Of a stretch of DNA of 30,987 nt, positions 14,964-23,654 are shown piece by piece; position 1 is the first letter of the stretch, and every line of letters starts with the position of its first letter. The translations under genes were made by a program, and so were the position numbers. Under the pieces are notes generated by a model. The model ran no database searches. It saw only the letters and a list, made by a program, of their open reading frames with translations, and was not told the DNA's origin. This stretch comes from an uncultured Oscillospiraceae bacterium (GTDB lineage Bacteria; Bacillota; Clostridia; Oscillospirales; Acutalibacteraceae), in the NCBI GenBank assembly GCA_900552115.1, contig URYP01000016.1, positions 1 to 30,987 of the forward strand, given 5' to 3'.

Positions 14964-17429
14964 TTACAGCAGTCCCGCGGGGTTCATATCCGCAAAGACC
15001 GTTACGGTTTTAGTGGGCCCCTCACGGCCCGTGCGGGTCAGCAGCTCCGCCGCCATCTGCCGGCAGCGGGCCGAATTGATCGTTTTAATCAATATTTTAT
15101 ACCGGTATTTCCCTGCGGTGCGGGCTACCGCCGCCGGCGTCGGGTCGAGCACGATGGCCGGCACATCCGTATACGCTCCTGTGAGCGCGCTTTTGAGTTC
15201 CCGCAAAAAAGCGCCGGCCGCTTCTCGCACCTGCCGTTCCTGCGCGCCCACAAATCCAAAGAGCAACAGATCGGTATAGGGCGGATAACGCAGAGCCTTC
15301 CGCGCTCCAATTTCCAGTTCATAAAAGCGGCCGTAATCCTGTTTTGACGCCAGATCGATAACATAATTATCCGGCGTATAGGTCTGGATTACCGCCTTAC
15401 CGCCCCCGTCCCGGCGTCCGGCGCGGCCGATCACCTGGGTCAGCAGCGAAAACGTCGTCTCGAAAGCCCGGTAATCATCCGTATACAGCGCCTGGTCGGC
15501 GGACAGGACCCCCACCAGGCCCACGTCGGGAAAGTCCAGCCCCTTGGCCACCATCTGGGTGCCGATCATAATCCGGTAGTCCCCCCGGCCAAAAGCCGAA
15601 AAATTCTCCTCATAGGCGAACCGGGACATGGTGGTATCGGTATCCATCCGCAGGATGGGCTGGTCGGGGAACAGCTCCCGCAGTTCCTGCTCCACCTTCT
15701 GCGTGCCGAGGCCGGCAAACTGCAGGCGGTCGGAGCCGCACTCCGGGCAATGCGCCGGCGGCGGCTGCATATGGCCGCAGTAATGGCACATCATCTGCCC
15801 GTTGGCCCGGTGATAGGTCATGGAAATGCTGCAGGACGGGCAAGTAAAAACATACCCGCACCCTCGGCAGGACACATGGGTGTGATAGCCACGCCGGTTG
15901 AGCAGCAGAATCACCTGCTTTCCCTGCCCGAGGGTGGTGGTCATCTCCTGCCGCAGCACCTCGCCCACCACGCCGGCGTCTGCTGTTTCCAGCCTCCGGT
16001 CGGCCACCGTGACCGCGGGCAGGCGGGCGCTGCCGTACCGGCTGCGGAGAGTGTGCAGCGAATAGCGGCCGCTCAGGGCCGCGTGATAGCTTTCAACCGA
16101 TGGGGTTGCCGAGCTGAGCAGCATCAGCGCCCGGTGGCGCGCGCAGCGGAACCGGGCCACATCCCGCGCGTGGTAGCGGGGCGAGGATTCGGATTTATAA
16201 GTGTGCTCCTGTTCTTCGTCGAGAATAATCAGCCCGATCCGGTCGAGCGGCGCGAACACCGCCGAGCGGGTACCCACCACAATGCGGGCTTCCCCCCGTT
16301 TAATCCGTTTCCACTCGTCCATCCGCTCCCCGATAGCCAAGCCGCTGTGGAGCACCGCCACCCGCCGCCCGTATTTGCCGAGGAACAGGGCCATCATCTG
16401 GGGCGTCAGGGAAATTTCCGGCACCAGCACCAGCACCCCCCGCCCGTCGGCGATCACCTGGTCGATCAGATTCATGTACACCTGGGTTTTGCCGCTGCCG
16501 GTTACGCCATAGAGCAAAGCCCCCGCCGGCTGGCCCGACCGGTAGCGAAGCAGCAGTTCGTCAAAGGCGCGCTGCTGCTCGTCACTCAGGCTGGCGGATG
16601 CGATATCCGGCAGCGCCAGCGGCTCTTTATGGGGAGAGCGCAACACTTCGCTCTCATAGTATTCCACCAAATTCTTTTTGTTCAGCGCCTGCACCACCGC
16701 TGTGGTTACGGAGGCAAAGTAGCACAACTCCTTGACCGAAGCGCAGCCCACGTCGGCCAGCAGCTGCAAAACCTTTTTCTGTTTGTCCGTACAACGACTG
16801 CGGGCCGCCGTTTCCGCCAGATCTTCCGCCGGAAATGACAGCCGCACCATCCTCATAACCGCGTCGCCCACCGACCGGCAAGCATCGTCGTCCCGCACCA
16901 AAAAGCCCTTTTTCGTCAGCTTTTCCGGCAGGTCCGCGCGGTCTTTATCGCCGAATACGGCGAGTAATTTTTCCTGATCAATCCCACCAGCGCGGGAGTT
17001 AACGATATCCCACAGCCGTTTTTCCTCCGGCGACAGCACGGACAGCGCCTCCGGCGGCAGGCCCGCCGCCGTCCGGTAAACCGGGCGGATACGCATATAC
17101 AGCCCGGTGGGCAGCATGGCTCGCACCGCATCGAAGTAGGTGCAGAAGGTTCTCTCCCTAAGCCAGACGACCAGATCCAGCATTTCCGGGCCAAGCAGGG
17201 GCTGCGCGTCCAGGACGGCGGCAACCGGCTTGAGCTTTTCCACCTCGGCCGCCTCGTCATAGGCCATGAGAATGCCCTGCCGGCGGCGATTGCCGCCGCC
17301 GAACGGCACCAGCACCCGGCTCCCGCAGGGGACGTCCCCCAGGCGGTCCGGGACCGTATAGTCATAGAGCTTGTCGAAATGAAACGCCGTCTGCTCTACG
17401 GCAATCTTTGCTACTCTGGGCAGTACCAC
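14964..17429 (-). CDS. priA: Primosomal replication-restart helicase PriA
   Basis: This 821-residue superfamily 2 helicase reloads the replisome at stalled forks. An N-terminal DNA-binding domain (about 1-110) is followed by a winged-helix region. The helicase core shows GVTGSGKTQVY (Walker A), LDEEQEHTYKS (DEEH-box) and SSATPSVES. Two zinc clusters supply the cysteines: CRGCGYVFTCPSC and CHYCGH...CPEC. GTQMVAKGLDFPDV and VIGRAGRRDGGG follow as late helicase motifs. The start is GTG, preceded by AAGGGGGGAG. Bacillus has coaBC between rpoZ and priA; it is missing here. Confidence 0.96.
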   Translation of the reverse strand: MVLPRVAKIAVEQTAFHFDKLYDYTVPDRLGDVPCGSRVLVPFGGGNRRRQGILMAYDEAAEVEKLKPVAAVLDAQPLLGPEMLDLVVWLRERTFCTYFDAVRAMLPTGLYMRIRPVYRTAAGLPPEALSVLSPEEKRLWDIVNSRAGGIDQEKLLAVFGDKDRADLPEKLTKKGFLVRDDDACRSVGDAVMRMVRLSFPAEDLAETAARSRCTDKQKKVLQLLADVGCASVKELCYFASVTTAVVQALNKKNLVEYYESEVLRSPHKEPLALPDIASASLSDEQQRAFDELLLRYRSGQPAGALLYGVTGSGKTQVYMNLIDQVIADGRGVLVLVPEISLTPQMMALFLGKYGRRVAVLHSGLAIGERMDEWKRIKRGEARIVVGTRSAVFAPLDRIGLIILDEEQEHTYKSESSPRYHARDVARFRCARHRALMLLSSATPSVESYHAALSGRYSLHTLRSRYGSARLPAVTVADRRLETADAGVVGEVLRQEMTTTLGQGKQVILLLNRRGYHTHVSCRGCGYVFTCPSCSISMTYHRANGQMMCHYCGHMQPPPAHCPECGSDRLQFAGLGTQKVEQELRELFPDQPILRMDTDTTMSRFAYEENFSAFGRGDYRIMIGTQMVAKGLDFPDVGLVGVLSADQALYTDDYRAFETTFSLLTQVIGRAGRRDGGGKAVIQTYTPDNYVIDLASKQDYGRFYELEIGARKALRYPPYTDLLLFGFVGAQERQVREAAGAFLRELKSALTGAYTDVPAIVLDPTPAAVARTAGKYRYKILIKTINSARCRQMAAELLTRTGREGPTKTVTVFADMNPAGLL

Positions 17430-17461
17430 GGCGCTCCCCCCTTACGGCTGCGGCATTGCGA

Positions 17462-17677
17462 TCAATCCTCTTCGTCTTCGGAGTGCTCCTCCATCACCAA
17501 TTTGTAGTCGCCGGCGGAGAAATCCTCAATCGCCATGCTGACCGGTTTTTCCAGCAGGATCGTCTGCTCCTGTTCGGCTTTGTCCGCAATCTCACGGGCG
17601 CGTTTGGCCACCCCGATCACCACCGCATAGCGGCTGTTATTCCCCTGTATCTTTTCAATGTCCGTAGGTTTCAGCAT
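17462..17677 (-). CDS. rpoZ: DNA-directed RNA polymerase omega subunit
   Basis: This 71-residue subunit supports assembly of beta-prime in RNA polymerase. The family core reads NSRYAVVIGVAKRAREIA (about 14-31), followed by KPVSMAIEDFSAGDYKL. The C-terminus is an acidic tail (EEHSEDEED), common in Firmicutes omega. Its ATG overlaps the end of gmk by 7 bases, and the gene order gmk-rpoZ is the usual one. Confidence 0.95.
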   Translation of the reverse strand: MLKPTDIEKIQGNNSRYAVVIGVAKRAREIADKAEQEQTILLEKPVSMAIEDFSAGDYKLVMEEHSEDEED

Positions 17678-18279
17678 ACAGCAAATTCCTCCCTAATCTG
17701 TTTCATGCGGTCAAACCGCCTTGTTTCGGCCCGCAGGATACTGCTTAAATCCTCCGCGGCCTTTTCTACCTGATCGTTGACAACGACATATTGATACCGG
17801 CCCATTTGCGATATTTCACGGTGGGCCGCTTCCAGCCGCCGCCGGATAGCGTCCTCGGTTTCGGTTCCCCGCCCCCGCAAACGGTCTTCCAGCTCCTGCA
17901 TGGACGGGGGCACCAGAAAAACCGACACCGCGTCCGGGCACCGCTCCATCACCTGCAGCGCCCCCTGCACCTCAATTTCCAGCAGCACGTGCCGTCCCTG
18001 ATCCCGCTGCGAACGAATAAACGAGGCCGGCGTACCGTAATAGTTGCCGCTGTACCGGGCGTATTCGAGCAGCTGCTCCTCCCGGATCATCCGCTCGAAA
18101 TCCTCCTGCGTACGGAAAAAGTAATCCACGCCGTCCCGCTCCCCCGGCCGGGGGGCGCGGGTGGTGGCGGAAATCGATACGGTAATATCCCCGCGGCCGG
18201 AGAGAAGCGACCGCAGCACGGTACCCTTGCCGCTTCCAGAGGGGCCGGAAAAGATCACCAGCAGACCCTGCTCAGACAT
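17671..18279 (-). CDS. gmk: Guanylate kinase
   Basis: This 202-residue enzyme phosphorylates GMP to GDP. Visible are the P-loop FSGPSGSGKGTV (about 9-20), the GMP-binding stretch SISATTRAPRPGERDGVDYFF (quoted in part: TTRAPRPGERDGVDYFF) and EIEVQGALQV (family EIDVQGA). The ATG at 18279 overlaps the stop of remA by 8 bases and matches the family N-terminus MSEQGLLVIFSGPSG. A longer reading begins inside remA and is not supported. Confidence 0.96.
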   Translation of the reverse strand: MSEQGLLVIFSGPSGSGKGTVLRSLLSGRGDITVSISATTRAPRPGERDGVDYFFRTQEDFERMIREEQLLEYARYSGNYYGTPASFIRSQRDQGRHVLLEIEVQGALQVMERCPDAVSVFLVPPSMQELEDRLRGRGTETEDAIRRRLEAAHREISQMGRYQYVVVNDQVEKAAEDLSSILRAETRRFDRMKQIREEFAVC

Positions 18280-18538
18280 TGTCCTCCATCTCCTCCCCGC
18301 CGTCGCGCCCACTGAGACGGCCGCCTACCGTTTCCGGCTGCAGCGCCGACAAAATGACGTGTTCGCTGTCGGTAATCAGCACCGCGCGGGTCCGGCGTCC
18401 ATAGGTAGCGTCAATGAGGGAGCCGCGCTCCTTGGCCTCTTGTACGATCCGCTTGATAGGGGCGGATTCCGGGCTGACAATCGCCACCAGACGGTTGGCC
18501 AGCACCATATTGCCAAAGCCGATGTTGATCAGTTTCAT
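18272..18538 (-). CDS. remA: RemA/DUF370 family regulatory protein
   Basis: This 88-residue protein of the RemA family (PF04025) acts in Bacillus as a DNA-binding regulator of biofilm matrix and osmoprotection genes. The conserved start is MKLINIGFGNMVLANRL, followed by IVSPESAPIKR and YGRRTRAVLI. The ATG at 18538 is used because TGAGG lies 6 bases before it; an upstream GTG forms part of that binding site. It is placed between yicC and gmk as in Bacillus. The last 12 residues are variable and charged. Confidence 0.94.
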   Translation of the reverse strand: MKLINIGFGNMVLANRLVAIVSPESAPIKRIVQEAKERGSLIDATYGRRTRAVLITDSEHVILSALQPETVGGRLSGRDGGEEMEDNV

Positions 18539-18550
18539 AACAGGCCTCAC

Positions 18551-19429
18551 TTACTCGATATTTTGTATCTGTTCCCGTATTTTTTCGACTTCCGCTTTAA
18601 TATCAACGACAATCCGCGCCAAGTCCACGTCCTGGGATTTGGAGCCGATGGTGTTGGCTTCCCGGTTAATCTCCTGCACCAGGAAATCCAGCTTGCGACC
18701 CACGGCCTCGTCGCCGTCCAGCATTTGTTCCAACTGGTGCAGATGGCTGCGCAGCCGCACCGTTTCTTCGGCTACGGCAATTTTATCCGCGTACAGCGCC
18801 GCTTCGGTAAGCAGGCGTTGTTCGTCCACAGCCGCGCCGTCCAGCAGCTCGCGCATACGGGCCTGCACCTTGTCCATATGCTCCTGTACCGTTTGGGGAG
18901 AGCGTTCCTCCACCTGCCCAACCGCCAGCCGTATGGCGGCGGCGCGGGACAGCACGTCCTCTTTCATCCGGGCGCCCTCTTTTTCCCGCATGGCGACAAA
19001 CGCATCCAGCGCCCGGTCCGCTACCTGCCGGACCGCATTCCAGATGGCGTCCTCATCCTCCGGTGCTTTGCGCACGGTGAGGATATCGGGATACCGGGCT
19101 AGCGCCATCACCGAAACATCATTTTTAAGTCCGTATTTTTCGCTCAAATCCTGCAGCGCTTTCAAATAGCCCTCGGCCAGCGCGTAATTGGCCACCACCT
19201 CGCTGCCCGGCGCATCCACCATGTCGATGGATACAAAAACGTCCACCTTGCCGCGGGCGATTCGCCCCTGCAGATAGGTTTTGAGCTTGTCGTCCAGGAA
19301 CCCATAGACCCGAGGCAGGCGGGAAGAATATTCGTAGTAACGATGGTTCACCGATTTGATTTCCACCGTAATGTCCATACCGTCGACGGACGCCTGATGC
19401 CGACCGTATCCGGTCATACTGCGTATCAT
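18551..19429 (-). CDS. yicC: YicC/YloC-family endoribonuclease
   Basis: This 292-residue protein contains the N-terminal YicC_N domain beginning MIRSMTGYGR. EIKSVNHRY and the C-terminal DUF1732 (about 205-292) with DFLVQEINREANTIGSKS follow. Escherichia coli YicC and Bacillus YloC are endoribonucleases acting in RNA turnover. The ATG at 19429 has GGAGG 9 bases before it. This is the first gene of the long minus-strand operon running to spoVM, under the promoter at 19467-19496. Confidence 0.95.
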   Translation of the reverse strand: MIRSMTGYGRHQASVDGMDITVEIKSVNHRYYEYSSRLPRVYGFLDDKLKTYLQGRIARGKVDVFVSIDMVDAPGSEVVANYALAEGYLKALQDLSEKYGLKNDVSVMALARYPDILTVRKAPEDEDAIWNAVRQVADRALDAFVAMREKEGARMKEDVLSRAAAIRLAVGQVEERSPQTVQEHMDKVQARMRELLDGAAVDEQRLLTEAALYADKIAVAEETVRLRSHLHQLEQMLDGDEAVGRKLDFLVQEINREANTIGSKSQDVDLARIVVDIKAEVEKIREQIQNIE

Positions 19430-19466
19430 GGGAGAGTTCCTCCAATCCATTTTGCCAATACTGTTT

Positions 19467-19496
19467 ATTTTACCAGAAATACAAGGGTTTTGTCAA
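19467..19496 (-). promoter_or_regulatory. SigA-type promoter of the yicC-spoVM operon
   Basis: On the minus strand, TTGACA (19491-19496), an 18-base spacer and TAAAAT (19467-19472) lie about 40 bases before yicC. It is the only strong promoter seen ahead of the sixteen-gene operon. Confidence 0.85.
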
Positions 19497-19542
19497 CCGA
19501 TCCCCGGCTTATCCGCGGAAAATTCATACCGGCGGGAACAAA

Positions 19543-19570
19543 GAAAACCGCCGGCAGGCCGGCGATTTTC
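19543..19570 (-). terminator. Terminator of the M50-scpAB-dacF-rluB operon
   Basis: GAAAATCGCCGGC pairs with GCCGGCGGTTTTC (minus strand) across a two-base turn, with one wobble pair, and is followed by a T-rich run. It lies about 50 bases after the stop of the GNAT-like gene and before the yicC promoter, so it separates the two minus-strand operons. Confidence 0.8.
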
Positions 19571-19618
19571 AACGAATTATTACATCGCGTATCATGAGAG
19601 CCTATCGCCGCCGGTGCG

Positions 19619-19981
19619 TCACAGGGAATTTCCGCGGCAGGGGCGGCCAAAAAAAGCGTTCAGCTCCACTTCGAAAAAGCCTTTACCGTCCTCAAACCCT
19701 TCGGTCTTTAAAAAGTCCGCGAGTTCCCGCTGTTTGCAGCGCGCTCTGAGGATTCCGGCCCGCCGTCCGGCATTCAGGATCGCGCGCAGCAAACCGTCTT
19801 TGACAGCTGGAGAATCCGCCTCCAGATGAAGCAGGGTTAGCGTATCGTTATCAAACAGAAAGGCACCCCAGCCTTCTTCCCGTTCGCCGGACAGGGCTGC
19901 CATTCCCTGAACTTCCGGCGCGGAGAATACCGCGGCCAGAGCCCGGCGTCTTTGCTCATCGACGGGAACGATTGTCAGCAC
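19619..19981 (-). CDS. Small GNAT-like protein of unknown function
   Basis: This 120-residue protein starts at a GTG (MLTIVPVDEQRRR), with AGAGGGGG 7-8 bases upstream, inside the last 26 bases of rluB. The middle reads as two beta strands (GWGAFLFDNDTLTLLHLEAD) and a helix (KDGLLRAILNAGRRAG). A strand and LADFLKTEGFEDGKGFFEV follow, the late part of an acetyltransferase (GNAT) fold. The acetyl-CoA loop Q/RxxGxG/A is not visible, so activity is doubtful. It ends with a Cys-containing tail (RPCRGNSL). Longer readings start inside rluB and have non-protein-like Arg/Ser/Trp composition. No function can be assigned. Confidence 0.7.
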   Translation of the reverse strand: MLTIVPVDEQRRRALAAVFSAPEVQGMAALSGEREEGWGAFLFDNDTLTLLHLEADSPAVKDGLLRAILNAGRRAGILRARCKQRELADFLKTEGFEDGKGFFEVELNAFFGRPCRGNSL

Positions 19982-20765
19982 GACCCCGCCCCCTCTGGCC
20001 GCCGGGCCGGCCGTTTTTGATATAACCCGCCGCCACTTTTTCGGGAACCTGAGAGGCCACCACCAGCGCCTTAACCTCCTGCGGGGTGAGATCCCGCCAC
20101 TTTCCCGGCGGGAGCATTCCCAGTTTGACGCTGCCCACCGCCGTGCGCTTGAGGCGGATGACCTCAAGCCCCAGCAGCTCGCACATGCGGCGGATCTGCC
20201 GGTTGCGGCCTTCCCGCAGCGTGATGCTCACCACGGTGCGCTCCGGTTCCTCCTGAAGCACGGTAAGCTCCGCCGGCGCCGTGCGGCGGCCGTCCAGTTC
20301 CATACCCTCTTGAAAGGCCACGCGCTGCTCATCCGTGATACGGGAGCGCAGCGTCACCCGGTAATGCTTTTCCACATGGGCCGACGGGTGCATAATCGCC
20401 TGCGCGAACGCCCCGTCGTTGGTCAGGAGCAGCATGCCTTCGGATTCGCGGTCCAGCCGTCCGCAGGGGAATACCCGCACGCCCACGTCCCGCACCAGCT
20501 CCTCCACACAGCGGCGGCCCTGTTCGTCCTTCATGGTGGTGATATAACCCCGCGGCTTATGCAGCAGAATGTAGCGTTTTTCCTCCGGCGGGGCCAGTCG
20601 TTTGCCCGCCACCGTAATGATATCCCGGCGGGCGTCAGCCTTATCTCCCAGGTTCGCCCTCCGGCCGTTCACCTTCACTTTACCCTGTTCAATCAGTTCC
20701 TCCGCCTTGCGCCGGGAGGCCACTCCCCGCTCGGACAGTATTTTTTGCAGCCGTTCCTGTGCCAT
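19956..20765 (-). CDS. rluB: RluB/RsuA-family pseudouridine synthase
   Basis: This 269-residue enzyme converts a uridine in rRNA (23S U2605 in E. coli RluB) to pseudouridine. An N-terminal S4 RNA-binding domain (about 3-62; LQKILSERGVASRRKAEELI) precedes the catalytic domain. GRLDRESEGMLLLTNDG holds the catalytic Asp (about residue 102), and EGRNRQIRRMCELLG is the conserved late motif. The C-terminal 25 residues are Arg/Gly-rich (GRPGGQRGRGRADNRSRR), a likely RNA-contacting tail. Family members of this size are common in Firmicutes, often next to scpAB as here. Confidence 0.94.
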   Translation of the reverse strand: MAQERLQKILSERGVASRRKAEELIEQGKVKVNGRRANLGDKADARRDIITVAGKRLAPPEEKRYILLHKPRGYITTMKDEQGRRCVEELVRDVGVRVFPCGRLDRESEGMLLLTNDGAFAQAIMHPSAHVEKHYRVTLRSRITDEQRVAFQEGMELDGRRTAPAELTVLQEEPERTVVSITLREGRNRQIRRMCELLGLEVIRLKRTAVGSVKLGMLPPGKWRDLTPQEVKALVVASQVPEKVAAGYIKNGRPGGQRGRGRADNRSRR

Positions 20766-20792
20766 ATGTTTTCTACCTTTCTGTTTTCACAT

Positions 20793-21941
20793 CTACCATG
20801 TACATAATCCTTCCAGCATCCGTCCAAACAGCCGCCACAGCTGCCCGCCGTAGGACGCCACCGGCCGGTCTTCGGCCGCCTGTGCCGTTTTGACCGGTAA
20901 GCGCGCAATTTCCTTGCCGTCCAGCAGATAGCGCACCCATCCCACCGTTTCGCCTTTGTCCACGCCGGCCCATATAAAGTTCGGCAAATCCACCCGCGTC
21001 ACGATCCGGGCGGCATCCCCTTGCAGGACCTTGGCCTGAGGCGGAGCGGCGGCGGTCAGCTCCACCGCCGATTCCACGCCTCCCGCCACCCGCAGCTTCG
21101 GGAACTCCGCAGCCGGCAGGTCCACGCTTTCCACCTTAGCAAACGCCGCGTTATATAAATTCATATGATCATCCCAGTCGTCGGGGCAATTCAGCGTCAC
21201 GACAATAAAGGTAACGCCATCCTTTCGCGCGGCGGAGACAAGGCAGCGGCCGGCCTTTTTGGTAAAACCAGTCTTTAAGCCTATCGCATCCGGATAAAGC
21301 TGCAGCAGCCGGTTGTGATTGGCGACCGTAACCAGCCGCTTGGGGTCTCCCAGGCGGATGGATGCGGACTTCATGGCAAAGATTGGCGCCAGCGTCTCAT
21401 TTTTGAGAGCCTCCCGCGCCAGCAGGGCCATATCGTAAGCCGTGGAGGCGTGGCCGTCCGCGTCCAGACCCGAGGGGGTGACAAATTTGGTATGCGTCAT
21501 GCCGATAGCCGCCGCCCGCTCGTTCATCAGCTTTGCAAAGGCCTCCTGGCTGCCCGCCATTTCCAGCGCCAGCACGTTGGCGGCGTCGTTGCCGGACACG
21601 AGAAGCAGGCCGGTGATCAGGTCCTGCGCGGTGATTTTATCGCCCCCGCGCAGGCCCAGAGCCGTGCCTTCCACCATTACCGCTTTGGCGGTCACCGTAA
21701 TATCCTTTTGCAGGTCCAGCCGCTCCGCCGCCAGCAGCGCCGTCATGATTTTCGTGGTACTGGCCATGGCGCGCGGCGTATGCGCGTCCTTCTGATATAA
21801 AATGCGGCCGCTATCCGCTTCCATCAGCACGGCCGACCTGGCCGATACGGACACGTCGATCTCCGCCCGCGCCGTCACCGGCACGCTCCCGGCCACCAGG
21901 CAAACCGCCAGAATTCCTGCCATTTTTCTGCGCCAACCCAC
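20793..21941 (-). CDS. dacF: D-alanyl-D-alanine carboxypeptidase (DacF type)
   Basis: This 382-residue low-molecular-weight penicillin-binding protein (S11 family) trims the terminal D-Ala of peptidoglycan stem peptides outside the membrane. A signal peptide (about 1-26, cleaving near ARA-EI) is followed by the active-site Ser61 in STTK. SGN lies in VSGNDAANVLALEMAG (about 118) and the KTG triad in GLKTGFTKKAG. The C-terminal beta domain (about 275-355) ends in an amphipathic stretch WRLFGRMLEGL that would anchor it peripherally. The start is GTG, preceded by AAAGGGGCGGG; ATG at 21923 is less supported. Sitting next to ytfJ and scpAB, it resembles the Bacillus sporulation enzyme DacF, but that specific role is inferred. 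Confidence 0.92.
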   Translation of the reverse strand: MGWRRKMAGILAVCLVAGSVPVTARAEIDVSVSARSAVLMEADSGRILYQKDAHTPRAMASTTKIMTALLAAERLDLQKDITVTAKAVMVEGTALGLRGGDKITAQDLITGLLLVSGNDAANVLALEMAGSQEAFAKLMNERAAAIGMTHTKFVTPSGLDADGHASTAYDMALLAREALKNETLAPIFAMKSASIRLGDPKRLVTVANHNRLLQLYPDAIGLKTGFTKKAGRCLVSAARKDGVTFIVVTLNCPDDWDDHMNLYNAAFAKVESVDLPAAEFPKLRVAGGVESAVELTAAAPPQAKVLQGDAARIVTRVDLPNFIWAGVDKGETVGWVRYLLDGKEIARLPVKTAQAAEDRPVASYGGQLWRLFGRMLEGLCTW

Positions 21942-22016
21942 AACAACACCCGCCCCTTTGCATCCGTTATTCTTTAAAACGTATGCAGACGGGCGGGCGG
22001 ATAGTCCAGCCGTGGG

Positions 22017-22412
22017 TTATTTCGATTCCTCACAGTCGGCCGCTTTCTTATCCTTTTTAAACATGTCGCTGACCTTGTCCACTACATCGGGAATCATATT
22101 AACCAGGCGGTCGTTGGAGTCGGGTTTGGCAACCAGCTGCAACAGGCGCACGTCGCCGTTGCTCACAACGATAAAGGCGATGGGCGTAATATTCATTCCC
22201 ACACCGGAGCCGCCGCCAAACAGTTCCTTATCCGGCATTTTCGTTGGCAGGTCGGAACCGCCGCCGGCAAAACCGCAACAGACTTTTGATACCGGAATCA
22301 GGGTGATCCCGCCCGGAAGCACAATCGGCGTGCCCACAACGGTATTCACGTCCACCATTTCTTTAATCTTTTCCATGGAAACACCGAGAAGATCCTGCAC
22401 TTTTTTCTCCAT
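22017..22412 (-). CDS. ytfJ: GerW/YtfJ-family sporulation protein
   Basis: This 131-residue protein of the YtfJ (GerW) family is needed in Bacillus for a normal germination response of spores and is widely conserved in spore-formers. The family signature is seen in TVVGTPIVLPGGITLIPVSKV, quoted here in part (TPIVLPGGITLIPVSKV), then GFAGGGSDLP and the Gly-rich FGGGSGVGMNITPIAFIVV. The C-terminus is Lys/Asp/Glu-rich. The true start is ATG 22412 (AAAGGA 10 bases upstream); a longer frame runs into DUF2953 and is not protein-like. It follows the DUF2953 gene by 7 bases, a pairing typical of Clostridia and Bacilli. Confidence 0.92.
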   Translation of the reverse strand: MEKKVQDLLGVSMEKIKEMVDVNTVVGTPIVLPGGITLIPVSKVCCGFAGGGSDLPTKMPDKELFGGGSGVGMNITPIAFIVVSNGDVRLLQLVAKPDSNDRLVNMIPDVVDKVSDMFKKDKKAADCEESK

Positions 22413-22419
22413 CACATAG

Positions 22420-23073
22420 TCATCCTTTCTTAATACCCAGCAAATTCGGCCATTGCGTAAGTCCCATAAACGTTCCCAGCAGCACGATCGCAACGCTGAG
22501 CAGCGACGTATGCACCCGTACGTCCGCCGCCACCTCGCTGTGTTCCCAGTCAAACCGGGGGGTTACCTGTACGGCGCTTTTTCGCACCCGAAGCAGATTC
22601 TCAAGCGCCGCCTGCGCCGGATACAGCACCGCGCAGGCCTGTCCGTAGCGGATAGCGGTGGTATCCGCTTCACCGGTGGCTACCGTTACCGACAGGTATA
22701 AACGATCGACGGTCAGCATCCGGCGCAGCCGCTTCACCATCTGTCTGGCCAGTTGCACCAGCGTCTGCGCTTCCTTCATCGCCTCGGATACACCGTCTTC
22801 TTTCAAGTCCCTGAAAATTTCGGACAGCCTGTCCGAAAACGAGGCCTTTTTTTCATGGATTGCCTTACGGCTCTTTTTGGCTTTTGCTTTTTTTGGGGGT
22901 TTTTTCTTTTTCTCCTTTTTTTCCTGCTCAGAGGAATACAGATTCATTTTTATAAATCCATACCGCAGCCAAACGAGCAGTTCATCCCGATATTCCAGAC
23001 CGACCTGCACCGGGATCAGGAGCAGCAGCAGTATCAGCCCCAGCAGTGCCAGCAGGATATACAGAACGATCAT
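22420..23073 (-). CDS. DUF2953 membrane protein
   Basis: This 217-residue protein has one N-terminal membrane helix (about 2-22, LYILLALLGLILLLLLIPVQ). A strand region typical of DUF2953 (VGLEYRDELLVWLRYGFIKM) follows. Next comes a very Lys-rich linker (EKKEKKKKPPKKAKAKKSRK, about 53-72) and a conserved C-terminal part with YLSVTVATGEADTTAIRYGQ. A second hydrophobic segment near the C-terminus (SVAIVLLGTFMGLT) may be another helix. The function is unknown; it nearly always precedes ytfJ, suggesting a shared sporulation role. The ATG overlaps the scpB stop as ATGA. Confidence 0.88.
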   Translation of the reverse strand: MIVLYILLALLGLILLLLLIPVQVGLEYRDELLVWLRYGFIKMNLYSSEQEKKEKKKKPPKKAKAKKSRKAIHEKKASFSDRLSEIFRDLKEDGVSEAMKEAQTLVQLARQMVKRLRRMLTVDRLYLSVTVATGEADTTAIRYGQACAVLYPAQAALENLLRVRKSAVQVTPRFDWEHSEVAADVRVHTSLLSVAIVLLGTFMGLTQWPNLLGIKKG

Positions 23074-23651
23074 GCGTCCACCTCTTTTTGTTCTTCCGGC
23101 AGCGGTTCCGGCGGCGGAACGTCCCCGTCGCTTTCTTCCTCTTTGTCCGGCAAGGGCGGCAGGTCATGGAGTGTCGTCAGGCCGAAGCTGAGCAGAAAAT
23201 GCGGCGTCGTCCCATATAACAGCGGGCGTCCAGGCAATTCCAGCCGTCCCCGCTCCTCCACCAGTCCTTTGGCCACCAGCCCCTGCAGCACAGCGGAGCA
23301 GTCCACTCCCCGCACCTGCTCGATAAACGCTTTGGTCACCGGCTGGTTATACGCCACCACAGCCAGGACCTCCATGGCCGCCTGGGACAGGGGCGTGTTG
23401 CGCTTGAGATCCATAGCCGTGCGCACATACGGCGCATAAGCCGCTTCGCTGGACAGTTGGTACGCGTCGTCCAGCCGGCGCAGGGAAATGCCGCCCTCCT
23501 GCCGGCGGTACCGCTCCACCAGTCCTTCCGCCAGATAGCGGACCTCATCTTCGTCCAGCTCCAGCGCCAGTGCCAGGCGGCTGACCGGAACCGGTTCGCC
23601 GCTCGCAAATAGTATGGCCTCAATCGCCGCCTGATACTCTCTTGTTTCCAG
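23070..23651 (-). CDS. scpB: Segregation and condensation protein B, non-standard start
   Basis: ScpB binds the SMC-ScpA condensin complex as a winged-helix dimer. The conserved beginning is in frame: EYQAAIEAILFASGEPVPV, then QPVTKAFIEQVRGVDCSAVL (second winged helix) and RPLLYGTTPHFLLSFGL near the end. The open frame begins directly after the scpA TGA, yet it has no ATG, GTG or TTG until a GTG at 23519, which would delete the first 44 residues of the domain. A CTG at 23649-23651, 8 bases after AGGAGG, gives 193 residues with the expected N-terminus. I use it as the likely start; a frameshift or sequence error near the scpA stop is the alternative. An ATG overlapping the scpA stop reads only 12 codons in another frame. 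Confidence 0.85.
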   Translation of the reverse strand: METREYQAAIEAILFASGEPVPVSRLALALELDEDEVRYLAEGLVERYRRQEGGISLRRLDDAYQLSSEAAYAPYVRTAMDLKRNTPLSQAAMEVLAVVAYNQPVTKAFIEQVRGVDCSAVLQGLVAKGLVEERGRLELPGRPLLYGTTPHFLLSFGLTTLHDLPPLPDKEEESDGDVPPPEPLPEEQKEVDA

Positions 23652-23654
23652 GAA

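Noticed and set aside
15750..16838. 362-residue plus-strand open frame over priA
   Set aside because: It is antisense to the helicase core and His/Arg/Pro-rich, a codon shadow.
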